A DNA stretch of 64,000 nucleotides, taken from contig CAXTAO010000003.1 in the NCBI GenBank assembly GCA_964242625.1, positions 129,711 to 193,710 of the forward strand. The letters run 5' to 3'. This stretch comes from JASLDZ01 sp964242625. GTDB lineage: Bacteria > Pseudomonadota > Alphaproteobacteria > Caulobacterales > Caulobacteraceae. The translations under genes and the position numbers were made by a program. This document shows positions 24,008-32,308 of this stretch, piece after piece (within the stretch, counting starts at the first letter, position 1; each line of letters begins with the position of its first letter). Below the pieces are notes generated by a model. That model saw nothing but the letters and a program-made list of their open reading frames with translations, was not told the DNA's origin and ran no database searches.

Positions 24008-26332
24008 TCAATACACGTACTTGAGGCTGCCCACGACGGTGCGTTGCGGGAAGGGGTGGAAGAGGAAGTAGGAGCGGTCGTTCAGGTTGTCGACGCCGAG
24101 TTCCCCCGACACGTGCCGCGTGAACTGGTAGCGCACGTGCGCGTCGATTACGAAAAAGGCGCCGAAACCTTGGTAAGTGTTGGCGTAGGTGTCGGTGTTG
24201 TCGATCGTGCCGAAGCTCCGGTCGCTGTAGCGGGCCCCCAGCGTCATCGCGAGCCGGGCGAGCGGGCGATAGGTGGCCACCACCGAACCGCGTAGCCGAG
24301 GCAACTGCGGCACGTCCTTCCCGACCGCCTGAGGGTAGGCGTCGTCGCGGACGGTGCGCGCGTCGACGTAGGTGATCCAGCCCGAGAGCTGCAGACCCCG
24401 CACGAGGACATGGTCCTGCGACGCCACCAGCTCGACGCCGCGCGCTCCGGTGCGATCGACGTTCTGCACAAAGTTAGCCGCCTGGAACGTGCCGGGCCCG
24501 GTCGGCAGCTGCCCGGTCTGCGACAGCAGCGCGTCGTCGATGCGCTCGCTGAAGAGCGACAGGCGCACCTCGCCGCCCGTCCAGGCGCGCTCGGCCGAGA
24601 GCTCGGCGGAGAGGGCGTGCTCGGGCCTGAGGTTCGGGTCCGGCACGGCGAGCACGGGACCCACCGTCACCTGCTGATAGAGCTCCTGCACGGTCGGGAA
24701 GCGGTAGGCGACGCCGACCGAGCCCTTGAGCGTCCATCCCGCCCCGGGCGTCCAGGCCAGGACGCCCTTGGGCGAGAAGCGCCAGTCGCCCTGGGTGGGC
24801 TGGCGCACGTTTAGGGCGGGCGTCTGGCTGTAGTTCAGCCCATCGTACGCATCCCAGTGCTCCCAACGGCCGCCGAGGGTGGCGGTGAGGCTGGGGAGCA
24901 GGCGCCAGGCGTCCTGCAGCCAGAGGGCCTGAGTCTCGGTGCGGCCCCGGCTTAAGCTCTGGGTGGCGCTCGCCGGACCGTCGGTCCACGACCCCAGTGC
25001 ATAGCGAGGGTTGTTCAGCTTGAAAGCGTCCAGGTGCGCGCCGAACGTCAGCACGTGAGAGCCGTCGGCGCCGAAAGGCCGGTAGGTTCCGCGGCCGTCG
25101 AGCGTCCACCAGCCGGTGTCGTCGAGCGAGACGCTGGAGCCGGGACCGCCCGAGAACGCCGCGGGAAGCGCGCCCGAGGGCAAGCGCTGGCGGCTTTTCA
25201 GGTAGTCGAAGCGCGATCCGACGATCTCGTAGTCGAACACGCCGCCCGTGTGCGAAGTCAGGGACAGTCCCTGGGCGAGTTGGTCCTCCTCCAACGCGTT
25301 CACGCCGTTCGAGAAGACGGACGGGCCGAGCGTATAAGCCCGCCCGTCTATGTTGACCGCGCCCGCGTACACCGGCGCGCCCGTCGCGCCCCGGAGATAG
25401 CTGGCGACGCCGTCGGTCTCGTCGTTGCGGAAGAGGCCGGCGGTGTAGGCGGCCGTCAGCGTCGGGGTGAGGTCAAACGTCAGGCGTGTGGTGAGGCTGT
25501 CCTGCGCCTGGTGCGCGATGGCGGTCGCGCCCAAGACCTTGATCGGCACGCCGAGCCGGCTCGCATCGTCGAAGCCGCCGCTGACGACCGTCCCCGCCCC
25601 GCTGCGGGCGGCGGGAATGACCGCCGTGGCGTAGGTCAGCGGCTGCGCGTCCGACTCGAGGTGGTTGTAGCCGACGCGCAAGCTGAAGCGACCCAGCCGG
25701 TCGCCGACGGATGCGGCCGCGCGCCCCGTGCCGAGCGAGAGATGGTCGCCGTACTTGCTAAAGAACTGCCCCGCGCCCTGCACCTCGGCGGAGGCCTCGA
25801 ACGCGCTCGGCGCGCGGGTGGTGATCTCCACCACCTCGCCTATCGAATTTCCGGGAAAGGCGGCGGCGAACGGGCCGTACAGCACGTCGATCCGCGCCAC
25901 GCTGTCGGGCGTGACCAGCCCCCACTTGGGGGAGGCGCTCGTATTGTTGTTCCCGATCAGCGCCGAGAGGAGCACGCCGTCCGCGTAGATGAGGCTCCGC
26001 GCCGAGGCGCCGACGCCCGAAGTGCGGGTGGTGATCGGGTCCTGGTCGTCGCCGAAGTGGCGCTGGCGGATCAGGATGTCGGGCAGGTAGCGCAGCGCGT
26101 CCTCGACGGTGACGCTGTTGACGCTGTCGGCGACCTGGCCCGCGGTGACGCTGGCGGTCGTCGTGGCCGCGGCCGAGAACGAGGTCGTAGGCCGAGCGCC
26201 GGTCACCACCACCTCGGCGGCGGAAGGCGCCGCCGTCTGGGCGTGCGAGGGGGCAGGGGGCAGGGCGGCCGCGAGCGCAAGCGCGCTCGCCGCGGCGAAG
26301 GGGCTGTGGGGCAAGGCGATCTCCGGGCGCAC
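24008..26332 (-). CDS. TonB-dependent outer-membrane receptor
   Basis: A ~774-residue TonB-dependent receptor: signal peptide ending PSHAQ, a TonB-box-like segment (AAEVVVTGARP), a plug domain (VEDALRYLPDILIRQ...ARIDVLYGPFAAAFPGNSIGEVVEI) and a 22-strand barrel ending GSLKYVY. The annotated frame begins with GTG at 26332; a TTG at 26314 with GGAG 8 bases upstream is an equally good or better start. The adjacent DUF2946 gene on the same strand is a frequent neighbour of copper-related receptors, so copper uptake is a reasonable guess, but no residue here proves the ligand. Confidence 0.88.
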   Translation of the reverse strand: MRPEIALPHSPFAAASALALAAALPPAPSHAQTAAPSAAEVVVTGARPTTSFSAAATTTASVTAGQVADSVNSVTVEDALRYLPDILIRQRHFGDDQDPITTRTSGVGASARSLIYADGVLLSALIGNNNTSASPKWGLVTPDSVARIDVLYGPFAAAFPGNSIGEVVEITTRAPSAFEASAEVQGAGQFFSKYGDHLSLGTGRAAASVGDRLGRFSLRVGYNHLESDAQPLTYATAVIPAARSGAGTVVSGGFDDASRLGVPIKVLGATAIAHQAQDSLTTRLTFDLTPTLTAAYTAGLFRNDETDGVASYLRGATGAPVYAGAVNIDGRAYTLGPSVFSNGVNALEEDQLAQGLSLTSHTGGVFDYEIVGSRFDYLKSRQRLPSGALPAAFSGGPGSSVSLDDTGWWTLDGRGTYRPFGADGSHVLTFGAHLDAFKLNNPRYALGSWTDGPASATQSLSRGRTETQALWLQDAWRLLPSLTATLGGRWEHWDAYDGLNYSQTPALNVRQPTQGDWRFSPKGVLAWTPGAGWTLKGSVGVAYRFPTVQELYQQVTVGPVLAVPDPNLRPEHALSAELSAERAWTGGEVRLSLFSERIDDALLSQTGQLPTGPGTFQAANFVQNVDRTGARGVELVASQDHVLVRGLQLSGWITYVDARTVRDDAYPQAVGKDVPQLPRLRGSVVATYRPLARLAMTLGARYSDRSFGTIDNTDTYANTYQGFGAFFVIDAHVRYQFTRHVSGELGVDNLNDRSYFLFHPFPQRTVVGSLKYVY

Positions 26333-26395
26333 GCGCCCGCTCGGGGTCGCAGCGCCGCTGACGGGGCGGGCGCGCGGACGTCCGTCCGCGCGGGC

Positions 26396-26794
26396 TCAGG
26401 CGGTCAGCGAGGCTGCGGGCGGATCTCGCGCCCGAGGTTCGAGGCGCGGCGGCCCGCGCGGCAGGTGCGCTCGTCGAGGCGGGCGCGCCGCCCACCGGAC
26501 GCAGCTCGGCGTCGGCAGCCGGACCGCGTCGGCTACAATTGGGGCATGGGCGGCGTCCGCGCAGTAGGCGCACGCGGGTCCGCCCTTGCCGGGCGCTCTG
26601 CGCGCGCCGTCATTGGCGCCCTTCGCGGCCATTCCAGGCATCGCCGAGGCGGGCATGCCCATGCCGCAGGACGGTCCGGAAGCGACCTCGGCGGCTCGCA
26701 TGACATTGGAGCGCACCTGCGCGAACGCCAGCATCACGACGGCGCAGAGCGCCAGCGCGTGCGTCCAGCCCAGCCGAGGCCCCCGACGGTTCAC
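26396..26794 (-). CDS. DUF2946-family small exported protein
   Basis: A 132-residue protein with an N-terminal hydrophobic segment (residues ~10-27), then a Met/Gly-rich stretch (CGMGMPASAMPGMAA) and GGPACAYCADAAHAP, the CxxC motif region of DUF2946 proteins. The second half is Pro/Arg-rich and unlikely to be folded. The Met and Cys clusters suit metal (copper) handling. It lies upstream of the TonB receptor on the same strand, 63 bases apart, and probably shares its transcript. GTG start at 26794. Confidence 0.6.
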   Translation of the reverse strand: MNRRGPRLGWTHALALCAVVMLAFAQVRSNVMRAAEVASGPSCGMGMPASAMPGMAAKGANDGARRAPGKGGPACAYCADAAHAPIVADAVRLPTPSCVRWAARPPRRAHLPRGPPRLEPRARDPPAASLTA

Positions 26795-26846
26795 ACGAGA
26801 GGCTTACGGTCGGTCGCCGCCGCGCTCAACCACTTCCGATGTGGGA

Positions 26847-27122
26847 TCAACCGTTCTGGAGAAAGCGCGCCAAGTCATCGGCGCCGCCGATGCGCTCGCC
26901 GTCGATGAACACCTGGGGCGTCGTCTCGACCCCCTCCTGCGCTTCGAAGGCGTCCACCTCCGCACGCGACCGGAGCACACGGTCGTCGACGTCGTAGCCG
27001 TGCGCCCGCAGAAGCTCGAGCGCCCTCACGCCGAACGGGCAGGTGTGCTCGGGAAGGACCATGCGGTAGAGGACGGCGGAGGGCATGGACCCCTGAACGA
27101 CCGGCGCCGACGTGCGATCCAT
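26847..27122 (-). CDS. Glutaredoxin-family protein
   Basis: A 91-residue thioredoxin-fold protein with a monothiol active site in LPEHTCPFGVRALELLRAHG, the cis-Pro segment ETTPQVFIDGERIGG and a C-terminal DDLARFL helix, all standard for glutaredoxins. A start at the inner ATG (27086, MPSAVLYRMVLP) would give the more usual N-terminus. Upstream of the DUF2946/receptor pair on the same strand. Confidence 0.82.
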   Translation of the reverse strand: MDRTSAPVVQGSMPSAVLYRMVLPEHTCPFGVRALELLRAHGYDVDDRVLRSRAEVDAFEAQEGVETTPQVFIDGERIGGADDLARFLQNG

Positions 27123-27203
27123 CTCACGCTGGCGACGTATTCGGTTCCGCCGGTGACCAAAGCGGGGCCTTGCGCGTTCAGTGAGGCGGAGAGGCCGACA
27201 TCC

Positions 27204-27494
27204 ATGCGCAGATCAGGACGACAGACCCTTCTGGGTTCGCTCCGGGGGGCGGGAACCTTGAAGGCGGAGGGCGCTTCGGCCGAGGTCGACTACGCGCTCG
27301 ACCGCTTCGAGGATCGGCAGGGTCAGCGGGCCAGCGGCTCGGTCACGGGCGACGTGTCCGCCTTCGCCGACCTGCCGGAGGGGACGCCTGCGACGCTCGT
27401 CCTGCAGAACGGCTCGGAGATCGCGGTCGTCGTCTCCAACGCCGCCGCCGATGGAGCCGACGTCGAGGCCGTGGGCGCGATCGTCGACCAGTGA
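27204..27494 (+). CDS. Hypothetical protein
   Basis: A 96-residue protein with a basic N-terminus (MRRSGRQTLLGSLRGAG) and then an acidic, mostly beta-like region (VDYALDRFEDRQGQRASGSVTGDVS...LVLQNGSEIAVVVSNA). Codon use is typical of the neighbours, supporting a real gene. I do not recognise the family. It stands alone between the glutaredoxin gene and the cold-shock gene. Confidence 0.55.
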   Translation: MRRSGRQTLLGSLRGAGTLKAEGASAEVDYALDRFEDRQGQRASGSVTGDVSAFADLPEGTPATLVLQNGSEIAVVVSNAAADGADVEAVGAIVDQ

Positions 27495-27688
27495 GGCGCT
27501 GCGGCGCGGCCTATTCCGACGGGGCGTCCGCCTTGCATCGCGCCTGCGTGAAGCCTAGGTGGGAGGCTCGACCCGCCTGAACGCCTGACACCTCTCTCGT
27601 TCGCGGGCCGGGTTTTCCAAGCCGATTTGGTGGTCTTCGAAGCCGTCGTCGCATCTTGCGCGACGGGATTGAACGAAAGGCGCCGATC

Positions 27689-27898
27689 ATGGCACTTGGA
27701 ACTGTGAAGTGGTTCAACGCCACTAAGGGTTACGGCTTCATCGCGCCGGAGGAAGGTTCCTCCGACGTGTTCGTGCACGTGTCCGCGCTCGAGCGCGCCG
27801 GCCTGCCGGGTCTCGTTGATGGCCAGAAGGTCACCTACGAACTCGAGAAGGACCGCAAAAGCGGCAAGATGTCGGCGACGAGCCTCCAGCTCGCCTGA
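27689..27898 (+). CDS. CspA-family cold-shock protein
   Basis: A 69-residue single cold-shock domain: GTVKWFNATKGYGFIAPEEG carries RNP-1 (KGYGFI) and DVFVHVSAL carries RNP-2. It binds single-stranded RNA/DNA as an RNA chaperone. The ~190 bases upstream (27495-27688) contain no other gene and may form the long leader usual for csp genes. Convergent with the MFS gene across a strong hairpin. Confidence 0.93.
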   Translation: MALGTVKWFNATKGYGFIAPEEGSSDVFVHVSALERAGLPGLVDGQKVTYELEKDRKSGKMSATSLQLA

Positions 27899-27906
27899 CG
27901 AGATCC

Positions 27907-27935
27907 GCGAGGCTTCCGCGGCGCGGGAGCCTCGC
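27907..27935. terminator. Bidirectional hairpin between csp and MFS genes
   Basis: GCGAGGCT (27907-27914) pairs with AGCCTCGC (27928-27935), and inside it CCGC (27916-27919) pairs with GCGG (27923-27926), giving a ~12-base stem with one mismatch and a 3-base loop. It lies in the gap between two convergent genes. Confidence 0.6.
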
Positions 27936-27948
27936 CCCTGACCTCGCC

Positions 27949-29484
27949 TTAATGGCTGAGGTCTGAGAGTTCGCGGCCGCGGGTCTCCGGTCCCAGCACC
28001 GCCACCAGGATCGCGGCGGCGATCGCCGGCACGGTGATCACCAGAGCCGCCGTTCCGAGCGTGGGTACGCTCGCGGCTATGCCCAACGCCTGGGCGAACA
28101 GGCCGCCCCCCTTCGTGCACGCCGCCACCCACCCCGTGGCTCGCCCACGCGTGCGCGCCACCGACGTCTCGGCGGCATAGGGCAAGAGCACGGCCAGGAG
28201 CGCATTCGAGCCGACGATGAGGAGCGCGATGGGCCAGACCGGGCTCGTCAGCCGCCCCGCCTGCAGGAGCAGGATGCCGCCGAGCCCCACGACCGTCACA
28301 AGCAACGAAGCGGCGAGCGTGCCGCGCGTGCTCCACCGGCTGTAGCCCACCGCCGCCACCGCCACCGTCGGCAACGCGATCAGCGCCGAGCTCGCGAGCA
28401 GCCGGCCGGTCGCGCCGGCGCTGTAGCCCATTGCGGCGAGCGCGGTCGGCACCCAGAGCAGAAGCCCGAAGTTGACCAGCCCCCAGGTGACCGCCGCGAG
28501 GCTCAGCACGAGCGTCAGCCAGCGGGCGCCGGAGGCGGGAGCTATCACAGGCGCAGTCGGCGGCGAGGAGCTCGCAGGCCCCAGCGTCGCTCCGAACCCG
28601 CCCGTCGCCGCGCGCGCCTCCGCCTCGCGGCCGACCTGCAGCAGAAACGTCACCGACTCGGGGATGAGCCCGCTCAGCGCGACGAGGAGAAGCCCGGTCG
28701 GCAGGTTGAGGAGCCACATGATGCGCCAGCCGTAGAGCGGCTGGAGGAGGCCCGAGAGCGAGCTGGCGGCGAGGTAGCCGCCCACCCCACCTAGCCCGCC
28801 GACCAAGACGAGGCTCCAGCTCCGATGCCGCGGCGGCGTCATCTCGGCCAGGAGGGCGTAGGCGACCGGCAGCATGCCGCCCGCCGCCGCGCCCATCAGG
28901 AAGCACATGCCGACGTTCCACCAGAAGTCCGGCATCGCCCCGCAGATCGAGGTGCCGACGAACATCACCGACGACAGCAGGATCGACGCGCGCCGGCCGA
29001 ACAGGTCCGCCAGCCACCCCCAGACGATCGATCCCGCCACCGTGCCCGTGAGCGCGGCCAGCGGCAGCCACGCGACCACCGACCTGGGCACGCGGTACTC
29101 GCCGACCATGCCGGGCACGACGAAGCCCAGGCTGGCCGGCTTCATGACATCGATCACGAGCGCCAGCGTCAGCACCGCCATCAGCCGCCAGTGCGCCGGG
29201 CGCAGTCGCTCGCCCTGCCGGACGTGCAGCCGCACGGCGCTTGGGCTGGGCGGGCGTCGGGGGAGGAGACCGACCCCCGCGGCGCCGATCCCGGCCACGA
29301 TGGCGGCCATGCCCCAGATCATCCCCGGATCCATCGGCATGCCTGCGAGCCGGAAGCCCATGCTCCGTCCCGTCCAGAACATCGGCAGGTGCAGCGCCAC
29401 CCCGAGCGTGACGCTGAGGCTGCCCAGCCAGAACAGCCATGCGCGGGGGCGGTCGGCCAGCACGGATGCGGACGTCGAAGTCAT
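27949..29484 (-). CDS. MFS transporter, sugar/aromatic-acid symporter type
   Basis: A 511-residue transporter with about 12 membrane helices and a cytoplasmic loop in the middle (residues ~300-325). The MFS loop motif appears as GWLADLFGRRASIL after helix 2, and PESVTFLLQVGRE matches the PESPRWL-like motif of the sugar/aromatic-acid:H+ symporter branch. An N-terminal extension with two hydrophobic segments precedes the core. The substrate is not determined. Confidence 0.8.
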   Translation of the reverse strand: MTSTSASVLADRPRAWLFWLGSLSVTLGVALHLPMFWTGRSMGFRLAGMPMDPGMIWGMAAIVAGIGAAGVGLLPRRPPSPSAVRLHVRQGERLRPAHWRLMAVLTLALVIDVMKPASLGFVVPGMVGEYRVPRSVVAWLPLAALTGTVAGSIVWGWLADLFGRRASILLSSVMFVGTSICGAMPDFWWNVGMCFLMGAAAGGMLPVAYALLAEMTPPRHRSWSLVLVGGLGGVGGYLAASSLSGLLQPLYGWRIMWLLNLPTGLLLVALSGLIPESVTFLLQVGREAEARAATGGFGATLGPASSSPPTAPVIAPASGARWLTLVLSLAAVTWGLVNFGLLLWVPTALAAMGYSAGATGRLLASSALIALPTVAVAAVGYSRWSTRGTLAASLLVTVVGLGGILLLQAGRLTSPVWPIALLIVGSNALLAVLLPYAAETSVARTRGRATGWVAACTKGGGLFAQALGIAASVPTLGTAALVITVPAIAAAILVAVLGPETRGRELSDLSH

Positions 29485-29751
29485 GGCGTTGTGTCGCGGA
29501 GACCATCCGCTTCGGCAAGCCGTGTAGACGGGCTAGATGGGCGGAGGTAGCCACCAGGTGAGAATTAGTCGCAGGAACGTTCTCAAAGGCAACATGAAGC
29601 GTCGTTCATGTTCGACGGGGTGGTGTCGTTCGACAAACTTGTGAGACAGCCGACATCAACGGCCCTGTCGACTTTTGAAACGGACGCGCTAGTCTGACGT
29701 TATAGAAACGCAGCCGGCGCGAGTGCGCGGTTGGACACTTTGGGAGCGGGC
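29485..29751. other. Intergenic region between MFS gene and HiPIP gene
   Basis: These 267 bases hold no gene I can support. They must contain the divergent promoters of both genes. A perfect inverted repeat TGTCG-TT-CGACA lies at 29624-29635. TTATAG at 29700 may be a -10 element for the HiPIP gene, but the nearest TTGAAA (29675) is 19 bases away, so the promoter is uncertain. Confidence 0.4.
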
Positions 29752-30036
29752 ATGACCGATCAAGCGAAACCCACGTCGCGGCGTTCGATCGTGGTCGGGG
29801 CGGCGGCCATGGCGGCTCTGCCGCTCGTGCTGCCCACGCAAGCGACGGCGGGCGTCGTCACTCAGCAGAACGCCAAATACCAGAACCAGCCCAAGAACGG
29901 CGCGCACTGCGCCCAGTGCAACTACTTCCTGCCCGGTCCGAAGCCTGACGCGCCCGGCGCCTGCAAGCAGGTGGCGGGCGTGATCTCGCCCAACGGCTGG
30001 TGCCAGTTCTACGCCAAGAAGGCCGGCGCGAAGTAG
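29752..30036 (+). CDS. High-potential iron-sulfur protein (HiPIP), Tat-exported
   Basis: A 94-residue precursor with a twin-arginine signal (SRRSIVVGAAAMAALPLVL) and a ~60-residue mature domain carrying the four HiPIP cysteines: Cys53 and Cys56 (HCAQCNYF), Cys71 (ACKQV) and Cys84 (GWCQFY), which bind one [4Fe-4S]3+/2+ cluster. HiPIP is a periplasmic one-electron carrier between the cytochrome bc1 complex and the tetrahaem cytochrome of the reaction centre in several purple bacteria. GGGAGC before the ATG at 29752 fixes the start. The position at the edge of the photosynthesis cluster, next to hemA, supports this role. Confidence 0.92.
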   Translation: MTDQAKPTSRRSIVVGAAAMAALPLVLPTQATAGVVTQQNAKYQNQPKNGAHCAQCNYFLPGPKPDAPGACKQVAGVISPNGWCQFYAKKAGAK

Positions 30037-30053
30037 GTCAAGGCTGGAGCCGC

Positions 30054-30082
30054 GCGCAGGCGGGCCGCTCGCCCGCCTGCGC
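30054..30082. terminator. Perfect 12-bp hairpin after the HiPIP gene
   Basis: GCGCAGGCGGGC (30054-30065) pairs perfectly with GCCCGCCTGCGC (30071-30082) around a 5-base loop, starting 17 bases after the HiPIP stop. No U-tract follows. It is the probable end of the HiPIP transcript or an RNA-stabilising structure. Confidence 0.6.
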
Positions 30083-30183
30083 CTGCATGTCGGTTGGCCC
30101 TGGCTGCCGCCGGAAGGTCTGGCGGGCCGAAGGGCCTCTCGCGGACCGCAACAAACAGCGCCCATCCTTGATGATGAGCCGGC

Positions 30184-30207
30184 ACGGCCGCCCGAGAGGG
30201 CGGCCGT
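30184..30207. terminator. Perfect 10-bp hairpin after hemA
   Basis: ACGGCCGCCC (30184-30193) pairs perfectly with GGGCGGCCGT (30198-30207) around GAGA. It is 14 bases beyond the hemA stop on the minus strand and would end the long bchF-to-hemA superoperon. Confidence 0.6.
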
Positions 30208-30221
30208 CGCATTTCGGCCTG

Positions 30222-31442
30222 TTAGGCGGCCGCCATCCGTCGGCTGAGAGCGCACATCGACCAGAGCTCGGACAGGGCGTCCACCAGCGCGTCGATGTCG
30301 GCGTCGGAGTGGACCGGCGACGGCGTGATCCGCAGCCGCTCGGTCCCGCGCGCGACGGTCGGATAGTTGATCGGCTGGATGTAGATGCCGTAGCGGTCCA
30401 GCAGCCAGTCGCTGATCATCTTGCACTTCACGGGATCGCCGACCATCACCGGAATAATGTGGCTGTCGTTCTCCATGCAGGGGATTCCGGCGGCCGCGAG
30501 CCGGCGGCGAACGGTCGCCACCCGGTTGCGGTGGCGCGCGCGCTCCTGACCGCTCTCCTTGAGGTGGCGGATGCTGGCCAGCGCGCCGGCCGCGAGCGTC
30601 GGCGCCAGCGCGGTCGAGAAGATGAAACCGGAGGCGAAGCTGCGAACGAAGTCGCACATGGCGGCCGAGCCGGCGACATAGCCGCCCATCACGCCGAAGG
30701 CCTTGGCCAGCGTGCCCTCGATCACGGTGATGCGGTGCATCAGCCCCTCGCGCTCGGCCACGCCGCCGCCACGCGGGCCGTAGAGTCCGACGCCGTGCAC
30801 CTCGTCGAGGTAGGTCATCGCGCCGAACTCGTCGGCGAGGTCGCACAGCTCGGCCAGGGGCGCGATGTCGCCGTCCATCGAGTAGACGCTCTCGAAGGCG
30901 ATGAGCTTGGGCGCGGCGGGATCGGCGGCCTCGAGCCGGCGGCGCAGGTCGGCCATGTCGTTGTGGGCGAAGATCACGCGCTGCGCCTGGCTGTGGCGGA
31001 TGCCCTCGATCATGGAGGCGTGGTTGCAGGCGTCGGAGAAGACGATGCATCCCGGCAGGCGGGCGGCGAGAGTCGAGAGCGCCGCCATGTTCGACATGTA
31101 GCCGGAGGTGAAGGTCAGCGCCGCCTCCTTGCCGTGCAAGTCGGCCAGCTCCGCCTCCAGGAGCACGTGGTAGTGGTTGGTGCCCGAGATGTTGCGGGTG
31201 CCGCCCGCGCCCGCGCCGCAGCGGTCCAGCGCCTCGCGCATGGCGGCGAGCACCTTGGGGTGCTGCCCCATGCCCAGGTAGTCGTTCGAGCACCATACGG
31301 TGACGTCGCTCGTCGCGCCCTCGTGGTGGCGCACGGCGGCGGGAAACGACCCGGCCTTGCGCTCCAGGTCGGCGAACACGCGGTAGCGCCCTTCTTGGTG
31401 GAGGCCGGCCAGCTCGGTCTGGAAGAAGTGCTCGTAGTCCAT
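30222..31442 (-). CDS. hemA: 5-aminolevulinate synthase
   Basis: A 406-residue PLP enzyme that condenses glycine and succinyl-CoA to 5-aminolevulinate, the first step of haem and bacteriochlorophyll synthesis in alphaproteobacteria. Family landmarks are CSNDYLGMGQHP, GTRNISGTNHYH, TFTSGYMSNMAAL, YLDEVHGVGLYG and the PLP-lysine segment EGTLAKAFGVMGGY. The length is normal. It is the last gene of the minus-strand superoperon, 31 bases after puhE. PGCs often carry their own hemA copy like this. Confidence 0.96.
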   Translation of the reverse strand: MDYEHFFQTELAGLHQEGRYRVFADLERKAGSFPAAVRHHEGATSDVTVWCSNDYLGMGQHPKVLAAMREALDRCGAGAGGTRNISGTNHYHVLLEAELADLHGKEAALTFTSGYMSNMAALSTLAARLPGCIVFSDACNHASMIEGIRHSQAQRVIFAHNDMADLRRRLEAADPAAPKLIAFESVYSMDGDIAPLAELCDLADEFGAMTYLDEVHGVGLYGPRGGGVAEREGLMHRITVIEGTLAKAFGVMGGYVAGSAAMCDFVRSFASGFIFSTALAPTLAAGALASIRHLKESGQERARHRNRVATVRRRLAAAGIPCMENDSHIIPVMVGDPVKCKMISDWLLDRYGIYIQPINYPTVARGTERLRITPSPVHSDADIDALVDALSELWSMCALSRRMAAA

Positions 31443-31473
31443 GGGGCGCGATCCTTGAGGGCTCGTCGGCGCG

Positions 31474-32304
31474 TCAGTTCAGGCCCTTCGCCGCTTCGGC
31501 GGCGAGAGGGGTGCGAGGGGGCGGCGGAGAGGTGGTGCGTTCGGAGGCGGGCAGCGCCCAGCGCCACAGGGCGGCGTCCGGCAGGGGGGCGGCCATGAAG
31601 GCGTGTTCCAGCGCCGCGAGGCTCAGGAGGGCGAAGACCAGCGCATAGCCCGTGGCTGTGAAGGGCGAGGCGGAGGCGCCCAGCGCGGTCGCGGCGGCGG
31701 CGGCGGCGGCCAGAGCGAGCGCCCCAAGCGACAGGGGGTAGAGCGCGCTGACGCGGCCGCGCCTCAGATAGCTGGCGAGGTGGCGCAGCTCCGCCGGGAA
31801 CAGCTCGACGCTGAAGTTCGGCGCGCCGAGGAAGAGATTGAGCTTGGAGCTCAGCCGCGCGGCGAAGAGCACAAGCGCGGTCCACCCCGCGATGGGGTTG
31901 GGGGCGCCGAGCGTGAGCGCCGCGACCACGAGCGTGGTCAGCGCCAGCGCGATCTCGTGATGGATCAGCGTGGCGGCCGCTGCGCGGAACCGCGCCCATC
32001 CCCGTGCGCCCGGGGGGCAGGGGGCCGACGAGGGCCCTGTGACAAAGCCGAACAGGAAGGCCAGCTCCTGCCAGCCCCAGAGCGCCAGGACGGCGGTGAA
32101 GGCGACGCACGCGGCGAGGGGGGTGGTCTGCGTGCGCGTGGCCGCGAGCGCCGCCGCCGCCAGGGCGGCGACGGCGGTGGCGCAGGCCATCACCCCGCCC
32201 CGCCATGCGCGCGGACGACGGCTGAGCCAGAGCACGAGCCCCGTGCTCGCCCACCAGAGCGCGAGCGCGAAGACGAGGGCCAAGGCTATGGGCGCGGCGC
32301 TCAT
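31474..32304 (-). CDS. puhE: Photosynthetic complex assembly protein PuhE
   Basis: A 276-residue membrane protein with about seven hydrophobic helices, matching PuhE (putative photosynthetic complex assembly protein 2). Family signatures include GWQELAFLFGFVTGP, the LIHHEIALALT segment and LNLFLGAPNFSVELFP with FPAELRHLASYLR. PuhE affects reaction-centre assembly and bacteriochlorophyll production in Rhodobacter. The ATG at 32304 is preferred to the GTG one codon earlier. The start lies 4 bases after the acsF stop, so translation is probably coupled. Confidence 0.9.
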   Translation of the reverse strand: MSAAPIALALVFALALWWASTGLVLWLSRRPRAWRGGVMACATAVAALAAAALAATRTQTTPLAACVAFTAVLALWGWQELAFLFGFVTGPSSAPCPPGARGWARFRAAAATLIHHEIALALTTLVVAALTLGAPNPIAGWTALVLFAARLSSKLNLFLGAPNFSVELFPAELRHLASYLRRGRVSALYPLSLGALALAAAAAAATALGASASPFTATGYALVFALLSLAALEHAFMAAPLPDAALWRWALPASERTTSPPPPRTPLAAEAAKGLN

Positions 32305-32308
32305 CACC

